Assembly (NCBI RefSeq): GCF_020858115.1
Contig: NZ_JACYMM010000001.1
Span: 62,001 to 126,000 of the forward strand
Reading direction: 5' to 3'
Origin: Janthinobacterium sp. FW305-129
GTDB lineage: Bacteria > Pseudomonadota > Gammaproteobacteria > Burkholderiales > Burkholderiaceae_D
Length of the DNA: 64,000 nt
Shown: positions 58,652 to 64,000 of the stretch, in pieces
Position numbering within the stretch: the stretch's first letter is position 1
Layout: every line of letters begins with the position of its first letter
Notes under the pieces: model-generated
Database searches by the model: none
What the model saw: only the letters and a program-made list of their open reading frames with translations
Told to the model about the DNA's origin: nothing
Position numbers and translations under genes: made by a program

Positions 58652-58915
58652 ATGGCGAATATCCAGGCAGGATCGGACGGTGCGGCAAAACAGGAAATGA
58701 CGGCCAAGCGCCTGAACGTGGTCGACTGGATCTCGATGATCCTGCTGATCGTGGGCGGCTTGAACTGGGCGCTGGTGGGCTTGTTCGATGTCGATATCGT
58801 GGCCCGCATCCTGGGCGCCATGTCGACGGCGTCGCGCGGCGTGTACGTGCTGGTGGGGCTGGCGGCGCTGTATTCCATCTATCTGTGCGTGCGCAAGCTG
58901 CCGGCCAAGCCCTAG
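58652..58915 (+). CDS. DUF378 two-helix membrane protein
   Basis: This 87-aa protein has NVVDWISMILLIVGGLNWAL and YVLVGLAALYSIYL, the DUF378 pattern. GGGAGG lies 7 nt before the ATG. Function unknown; it is followed 9 nt later by a soluble helical protein gene. Confidence 0.88.
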   Translation: MANIQAGSDGAAKQEMTAKRLNVVDWISMILLIVGGLNWALVGLFDVDIVARILGAMSTASRGVYVLVGLAALYSIYLCVRKLPAKP

Positions 58916-58924
58916 GGGAAGCAA

Positions 58925-59275
58925 ATGCCTGTCGGTGCCAGTCCCAAGCGCGAGCGCGAATTCAGGAAGCTGGAAAAGGAGTTCAGGCAGGAGGGTCGCT
59001 ATCCCGGCCGCGAGGACGAGGTTGCGGCCCGCATCGTGAACAAGCAGAGGGCACAGGCGGGGGAAACCCGGACGGCGCACGAGCGGGAAAATACCAGCAG
59101 TCCAGCCTTGGATGCACCGGCGTCAGACCTGCCCATTGCCGGCTACCAGCATTTGACGGTGGCGCAGATCCGCGACAAGCTGGGCGGTCTTTCCGCCTCC
59201 CAGTTGCGTCGCCTGCGCGACTATGAGGCGGCGCACAAGAAGCGCAAGGGCGTGCTGCAGGCGCTGGGAGCTTGA
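58925..59275 (+). CDS. Small helical basic protein
   Basis: This 116-aa protein has an N-terminal charged helix (KREREFRKLEKEFRQEGRY) and a C-terminal helical domain (LTVAQIRDKLGGLSASQLRRL) with many Lys/Arg. Similar sequences are labelled plasmid stabilisation protein, a weak guide only. It is likely cotranscribed with DUF378. Confidence 0.7.
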   Translation: MPVGASPKREREFRKLEKEFRQEGRYPGREDEVAARIVNKQRAQAGETRTAHERENTSSPALDAPASDLPIAGYQHLTVAQIRDKLGGLSASQLRRLRDYEAAHKKRKGVLQALGA

Positions 59276-59347
59276 TCTGGCGTCAGGACTTGATGCCGTG
59301 TGCGCGTGCATGCATGCGCGCTGGTTACATGCGCTTATTTCACGCGA

Positions 59348-59755
59348 TTACTGCGTGCGCAGGTAGGCCAGCAGATCGGCCACTTGCTGCGCATTGCCGA
59401 TGCCCCAGAAGCGCATGTTGTTTCCAGGAATGAAGTCGCTCGGTGCTTGCAGGAAGCTGGCCAGGTTTTGCTCGGTCCAGACGATATTCGCGTTCTTCAT
59501 GGCTGCCGAGTATTTATAGTCGGTGGTGGCGCCAGCCTTGCGGCCGATCACCCCCGTCAGCTTGGGGCCGAAGCCGCCGCGCGCCGAAGGCCCCACCTGG
59601 TGACAGGAGGCGCACTTGCGAAACGCGGCCTTGCCCGCTTCGGCATTGCCTTTCAAGGCGGCGGGAGCTGCTGCATTTACCATGGCGGCGGGCGCCAGCA
59701 GCAGGGCTGCAGCGGCAAGAGGGGAGAACCAGCGAAAAAGAAATGTGGATGTCAT
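59348..59755 (-). CDS. Class I cytochrome c, exported
   Basis: This 135-aa cytochrome c has a signal peptide ending VNA, the heme motif CASCH and a distal Met in NNMRFWG. GFGPKLTGVIGRKAG and Y-K-Y-SAAMKN are cytochrome c2-type features. It carries electrons in the periplasm. The ATG at 59755 gives the best signal peptide. Confidence 0.9.
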   Translation of the reverse strand: MTSTFLFRWFSPLAAAALLLAPAAMVNAAAPAALKGNAEAGKAAFRKCASCHQVGPSARGGFGPKLTGVIGRKAGATTDYKYSAAMKNANIVWTEQNLASFLQAPSDFIPGNNMRFWGIGNAQQVADLLAYLRTQ

Positions 59756-59911
59756 CGGTGAGGCGGAAGTGTGCAATATGGCAAGCAATGACGCATTTTA
59801 CAGGCGGGCATCCAAACCTGCCCGTCAGTAATGCAACCATGTGATGCAACCATGCCAGGCGGCCAAGCGCGGGCGCGGCGCAGTCAGCACAGTGGGACAG
59901 GCTCGATACCG

Positions 59912-60790
59912 CTAGCGCTTGCCGCCCTGTGCGCCGAGCGCTGCCATGGCCGACGCAAACACGATGCAGGCGATGGCCAGCCACTGGGTCAGGCTCAGCA
60001 GTTCTCCCAGCACGGCCATGGCGGCCAGCGCGCTGACGGCGGGCGCCGCGCTGCTGAACATGCCGAACACCCCTTGTGGCAAGCGGCGCAAGGCAAAGAT
60101 TTCCAGAGAGTACGGCAGGGCGCTGGACAGCATGGCAATGGCCAGGCCCATCAAGGCAATCGACGGCGCCAGCAAGGCCGTGCCCGAGTAAGTGATGCCG
60201 ATGGGCACCGTCACCATGGCCGCCACCGTCATGCCCCAGGCCACGGCTTGCCCGCCCTGCAAGGTCGAGGCGCGCTTGCCGAAGATGATGTACAGGGCCC
60301 AGCACAGCGCCGCGCCCAGCGCGTAGGCCACGCCGACAGGGTCCAGGCTGCCCGGACTGCCTTGCAGCGGCAACAGTAAATACAAGCCAAACACGGCGCA
60401 CGCGACGGCCAGCAAATCGCGCGGCCGCCGCGACGACAGCATGGCCACGGCCAGCGGCCCCGTCACCTCGATGGCGACCGCGATACCGATCGGTATCAAC
60501 GCAAACGCCCGGTAAATTAGCAAGTTCATCAGCCCCAGCACGGAACCGTAGACCAGCAAGTTCAGTACATCCTTGCGCGTCAGCCGGTAGCGCCAGGGCC
60601 GGAATATCGCCAGCAGTATCAGCGCCGAAAACCCCACCCGGTACGCCGTAATCCCCTCGACCCCGATGACGGGAAACAGGTTTTTCGCTATCGCCGCCCC
60701 CAGATTGACGGATATCTGCCCTCCCAGGACGGCCAGGGAAGGGAGCAGGATGCTGTCGGAGAGGGGGGAGGTCGAGGCGGGGGAGGTCAT
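59912..60790 (-). CDS. EamA/RhtA-type transporter
   Basis: This 292-aa inner-membrane protein has ten helices in two EamA repeats (INLGAA..., and ALPYSLEIFALRRLP). RhtA-like proteins export threonine and homoserine or other metabolites. It starts at the ATG at 60790; it is a single gene. Confidence 0.88.
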   Translation of the reverse strand: MTSPASTSPLSDSILLPSLAVLGGQISVNLGAAIAKNLFPVIGVEGITAYRVGFSALILLAIFRPWRYRLTRKDVLNLLVYGSVLGLMNLLIYRAFALIPIGIAVAIEVTGPLAVAMLSSRRPRDLLAVACAVFGLYLLLPLQGSPGSLDPVGVAYALGAALCWALYIIFGKRASTLQGGQAVAWGMTVAAMVTVPIGITYSGTALLAPSIALMGLAIAMLSSALPYSLEIFALRRLPQGVFGMFSSAAPAVSALAAMAVLGELLSLTQWLAIACIVFASAMAALGAQGGKR

Positions 60791-61016
60791 GGGGCGCCAT
60801 TTTAATACGCAACAGGCCGCCAGTCGCTGGCAGATTGGTAAGCCGAGGAGATTTAACGAGGTAGTTGCTGACATGACTGGCGCATCGCGGCTTCTTTTTC
60901 GATATCATGTTGCAAAATGCGCTACAGTTGTGGAATCGTTTACTAATGGTCAGAAGTAGCCGCTCCTAATCGAACAGCCTTTACCATTTTGAGTCTTAAC
61001 ACTTTCGGGAGTTGCC
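60791..61016. other. Intergenic region before the defence genes
   Basis: Base composition falls here from the native level towards the lower GC of the AIPR locus. No attachment site, tRNA or integrase is visible. Confidence 0.5.
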
Positions 61017-61217
61017 ATGCAAATGGTTCGAGTAAATTCCAACGCCATTGTTGCGATTGCTTACGACGAGCAAACAGCTCGCATGCGTATCCAATTCCAG
61101 CAAGGGCATAGTTATGATTTTTGCCGAGTACCTCCGAATGTGCATGCTGCGTTCATGCGTGCCTACTCCAAGGGTATTTACTATAATGAGCACATCAAAG
61201 ACCGATACCAATGCTAA
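61017..61217 (+). CDS. KTSC-domain protein
   Basis: This 66-aa protein is a single KTSC domain: VNSNAIVAIAYDEQT, FQQGHSYDFCRVP and AYSKGIYYNEHIKDRY. The domain is found alone or joined to nucleases and other enzymes and is thought to bind nucleic acid. It precedes the AIPR gene by 148 nt and may be a partner in defence. Confidence 0.85.
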   Translation: MQMVRVNSNAIVAIAYDEQTARMRIQFQQGHSYDFCRVPPNVHAAFMRAYSKGIYYNEHIKDRYQC

Positions 61218-61365
61218 TCGGCACTTAACCTAAAAGAGTCGGAAATCGGCCACAAGCGGACTTTCGCGCTCGATTGTAATCGTGTAACTAAAGAGTCGCG
61301 CCTGCTATCTGGCGCACATTAATGTGTTACGGGGGCGCCCATACGCTTAACCTATTTCGCGGACC

Positions 61366-63060
61366 ATGATGGAAAAGAAAACTAATGACCAGATTATTCT
61401 TGAACAAATCATCAAGGAGCGCTGGGAAGAAAGCCAAGATGGGTCGTCAATTTCAGAATATTTTGAGATTTACGCAGCCACAGAATTACTTAAAAATCAA
61501 GATCTTTCTTACGACGATATCGAGTATGGAATCGTGGGTAATGGCGGCGACGGCGGAATTGACTCAATATACACCTTCATAAACGGCGAGCTTCTTAAAG
61601 AGGACACGCCCATCAATGCGACGCAAAAGAAAAACACGATTGAACTCGTGATCATTCAGTCGAAGACCTCGCCGACCTTCAAGGAGGACGCGGTAGTCAA
61701 ATTTCGCGAGTCCGCCGAGGACCTTTTCAACTTGGCCAACGCGACTGACGACTTCGCGGCGCGCTACAATAAAGACATCCGCGAAAAGGTTGAGTTGTTT
61801 CGAAAGGGCTACGGCATGCTCGCTAAGACTTTTCCAAAACTGGTCATCCGATACTTTTATGTCACGCAAGGGGTTTCGACGCATCCCAATGTTGAGGGTA
61901 AAGTGGATAAGCTGCGCGACGTGATTTCGTCGATGTTCAGCAACTCAGAGTTTTCATTCGAGTTTGTAGGTGCCTCTCGTCTCTTGGAGTTGACCCGTGA
62001 TATCCCAACAACGTCGCGCGCTCTTGAAGTGGCCGAATCGCCGATCGGGACTGCTGGTGGCAGCTATATTTGCCTAGTCGACTTGAAAAGTTACTTCAAA
62101 TTCATCTCCGACGCCGGAGCTCTCGCCCGCAGCCTGTTCGAGTCGAACGTGCGAGACTATCAAGGAAGCGTCATCGTCAACACAGGTATTCGCCAAACAT
62201 TGCAAAACGCCCACTCTGAGGATTTTTGGTATCTCAACAACGGCGTCACTATTATTACCCCAAAGGCGGTGCTGGCTGGCAAACAGCTCACAATTGAAGA
62301 TCCGCAGATCGTCAATGGCCTGCAAACATCCCACGAAATCTACCAACATTTCTCGGAGTCGAGCGAGGATTTGGCAGACAAGCGTACCGTCTTGGTCCGT
62401 ATCATTTGCGAGAAAGACGAGCCCGCGCGGGACCGGATTATCCGCGCCACAAACAGCCAAACGGCGATTCCACCGGCTTCGCTCCGCAGCTCGGATGAAA
62501 TTCACCGCAACATCGAGGATTTTCTAAAGTCGAACGGCTTTTACTATGATCGCAAGAAGAACTATTATAAGAACAAGGGTATGTCGATCTCGCAGATCAT
62601 CAGCATTCCATATATGGCGCAAGCGATGATGGCAATCATTCTGCAAAAACCTGATCAAGCGCGCGCACGGCCGTCGACCCTTCTGAACTCCGATATCGAA
62701 TATAAGCGGATTTTCAGCCTTGACATGCCAATTGATGTTTATCTCAAGGTTATCCAAGTCATGCGGACCGTTGAACGCAACATGAAAGATCTGGAAATTG
62801 ATCGGAAGACCAGCGCTAACATCAAATATTATGTCGCAATGGTGTATGCGATTGCCATCACCGGAACCAAGTCTGACATCGCGGCCAAACTGAATGGTAT
62901 GGCGCAACTTGTTATCAACACCGACGAGCTCACGGAGGTCACGTTGAAGGTGAAGGCGATGTTTGAGGAAGCCGGCGGAACCGATCAAGTAGCCAAAGCT
63001 TCGGCCTTCGCTGAGACACTGTTGGCGGCACCAATATCAGAAATTCAGGCCGTCCTGTAG
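61366..63060 (+). CDS. AIPR abortive-infection phage-resistance protein
   Basis: This 564-aa protein belongs to the AIPR family. The N-terminus has a PD-(D/E)XK-like nuclease core: GGDGGIDSIYTF then LVIIQSKTSPTF (Asp, then Gln-x-Lys). The family hallmark FWYLNNGVTIIT and DPQIVNGLQTSHEIY follows. It would stop phage by killing or stalling the cell on infection. Its GC is clearly lower than the flanks, so it was probably acquired. Start is ATGATG at 61366; either Met is possible. Confidence 0.88.
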   Translation: MMEKKTNDQIILEQIIKERWEESQDGSSISEYFEIYAATELLKNQDLSYDDIEYGIVGNGGDGGIDSIYTFINGELLKEDTPINATQKKNTIELVIIQSKTSPTFKEDAVVKFRESAEDLFNLANATDDFAARYNKDIREKVELFRKGYGMLAKTFPKLVIRYFYVTQGVSTHPNVEGKVDKLRDVISSMFSNSEFSFEFVGASRLLELTRDIPTTSRALEVAESPIGTAGGSYICLVDLKSYFKFISDAGALARSLFESNVRDYQGSVIVNTGIRQTLQNAHSEDFWYLNNGVTIITPKAVLAGKQLTIEDPQIVNGLQTSHEIYQHFSESSEDLADKRTVLVRIICEKDEPARDRIIRATNSQTAIPPASLRSSDEIHRNIEDFLKSNGFYYDRKKNYYKNKGMSISQIISIPYMAQAMMAIILQKPDQARARPSTLLNSDIEYKRIFSLDMPIDVYLKVIQVMRTVERNMKDLEIDRKTSANIKYYVAMVYAIAITGTKSDIAAKLNGMAQLVINTDELTEVTLKVKAMFEEAGGTDQVAKASAFAETLLAAPISEIQAVL

Positions 63061-63461
63061 TCCATGCCGATTGCATGGATTTGGCCATTTCAGGCGTTTT
63101 GGTGAAGTACTTAGCAGTAATGGACGGTAAATGGAGCCTATCTTGCCGGAGCAGCTCCGTTTAAACCTATGACCGGTAAGGTCGAATCGACATCGATTCG
63201 ACTTTGAACTCGTTCCTGTAGATGCCTGATGCGAGCTACCGATTGAATCCGCAGGCGGAAGCGGACGTTACAAGTTTTACCTGTTTTGCGGAGTAAACGG
63301 CCCTTTCTTGCATTCATTGATATTATTAAAGATGGTAAAGTTTAATATCATTTCTGTGCGCATTGACAATAGTTGAATGAATATGGTGAAGACAGGGCAA
63401 TCCTGCATTTCTTGCTGTTTATCGCGCCGTATATTTGCTTGTAACTCAGGAGAAGTATTGA
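63061..63461. other. Intergenic region with one hairpin
   Basis: These 401 nt hold no convincing gene. GTCGAATCG/CGATTCGAC (63181-63202) forms a 9-bp hairpin with a 4-nt loop, without a T-run. The 3' half is AT-richer and likely holds the promoter of the next gene. Confidence 0.6.
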
Positions 63462-63875
63462 ATGACTGTTTTCAGTATCGGCAACACCAATTTTGAAGTG
63501 GATGTAGCGAAATCAAGTATTAGTCTGGAAGCGCATGGCAGCGGCATGCTGGAGCTCAATATCGATATCCATGGGGATGACGATGTGTTCATGCGCTTGA
63601 CCGAGCCCGATGATGCGGAGTGGTCGTGGGCGCTGTATCCGCCGGCGTTTTTCCTGCACGGCTTGCGCATACCGGAAGGGCAGGGAGGAGCGCTGGCGAT
63701 CGGGATGCTGGATATGCATCCCGAGGCGGAGGAATCGGGTATCTATATGATGGAATATAGTGACGTGTCGGCTGTCAACATCATTGAATTGTCGGCGGAT
63801 CGACTAGCCATGTCGGGCATGGTGGACTTGTGCGGCAAGCGCCTGCCATTTCATATCGATATGCCGCGCAGATAG
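63462..63875 (+). CDS. Hypothetical protein, 137 aa
   Basis: This small soluble protein is rich in beta-like segments and acidic residues (NIDIHGDDDVFMRLTEPDD). No family is recognised. CAGGAG lies 9 nt before the ATG. It has less GC-rich codon use in its first third. A structured convergent terminator follows. Confidence 0.7.
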   Translation: MTVFSIGNTNFEVDVAKSSISLEAHGSGMLELNIDIHGDDDVFMRLTEPDDAEWSWALYPPAFFLHGLRIPEGQGGALAIGMLDMHPEAEESGIYMMEYSDVSAVNIIELSADRLAMSGMVDLCGKRLPFHIDMPRR

Positions 63876-63899
63876 TATCGGGGCCGGGCTCCTCGGGAT

Positions 63900-63928
63900 G
63901 GGAATGCGCCCCATTGGTGCGCATTCCC
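63900..63928. terminator. Hairpin in the convergent gap
   Basis: A 10-bp perfect stem GGGAATGCGC/GCGCATTCCC with a 9-nt loop sits between the converging genes. A weaker outer pairing GGGGCCGG/CCGGCCCC surrounds it. T-runs are absent. Confidence 0.6.
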
Positions 63929-63957
63929 CCGGCGGGGCCGGCCCCGCTCCAGTCTGA

Positions 63958-64000
63958 TTATTCCAGCTTCAACGCCTTCGCCACATCCCCCCACGCCACA
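63958..64000 (-). CDS. 3' end of a minus-strand gene cut by the window
   Basis: The last 13 codons and stop of a minus-strand frame read VAWGDVAKALKLE. Codon use is native. The product cannot be told from so little. Confidence 0.55.
   Translation of the reverse strand, partial: VAWGDVAKALKLE

Overview
The window is GC-rich, densely coded betaproteobacterial chromosome. The gene set suggests a Janthinobacterium- or Oxalobacteraceae-like soil or water bacterium: SfnR/SsuD-type sulfur scavenging, many TonB receptors, two ECF sigma modules and polar chemotaxis receptors. This is an inference from content and base composition, not from a marker gene. No rRNA, tRNA or CRISPR array was seen.

Region 1 (1-18884) opens with the 3' part of hmgA. 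It then carries a large organosulfur-scavenging regulon. A short SfnR-like sigma-54 activator lies among three FMNH2-dependent (LLM) monooxygenases, a TonB receptor, an FMN-riboswitch-controlled lumazine synthase, a class II aldolase-like protein, an SsuABC-type importer with an embedded MFS carrier, and two signal-less proteins that look like solute-binding proteins. Those two carry the Cys/His/Arg/Gly catalytic geometry of the sulfinate desulfinase DszB. Five -24/-12 promoters and a recurring CTGYTG-N6-CARCAG element, spaced 30 bp apart at one promoter, tie the genes together. The likely logic is import across both membranes, flavin-dependent C-S cleavage (possibly sulfone to sulfinate), then desulfination to sulfite.

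Region 2 (18904-25637) has an unusual secreted or anchored NodB deacetylase-caspase-TPR fusion, a small Imm22-like protein, a membrane-anchored orphan receiver protein and a TonB receptor. Region 3 (25638-28185) is an AT-rich island with a complete retron: an msr-msd RNA with a 21-bp msd stem and matching a1/a2 arms, an Ec86-like nucleoside-deoxyribosyltransferase effector and a reverse transcriptase. Region 4 (28186-36205) holds kptA, two aldo/keto reductases and a FecI-FecR-TonB receptor-PepSY iron-uptake operon behind a probable Fur box.

Region 5 (36206-44594) contains HupE, TPR, lipoprotein and DUF4331 genes, then a SigF/NrsF-type ECF module. Next comes a divergent DUF1223-cytochrome b-molybdopterin oxidoreductase operon with a well-matched SigF-type promoter, and an MXKDX-repeat protein. 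Region 6 (44678-60790) is mostly housekeeping and accessory genes: MFS, a CAT-like acetyltransferase, a UvrD-type helicase, AraC, hydrolase, LysE, YeiH with a divergent LysR, XRE-cupin with GNAT, a chemoreceptor with a very short sensor domain, cytochrome c and EamA. Region 7 (61017-63461) has a KTSC protein and an AIPR abortive-infection protein with lower GC, probably an acquired defence locus. The window ends in a hypothetical gene and the last codons of a minus-strand gene.
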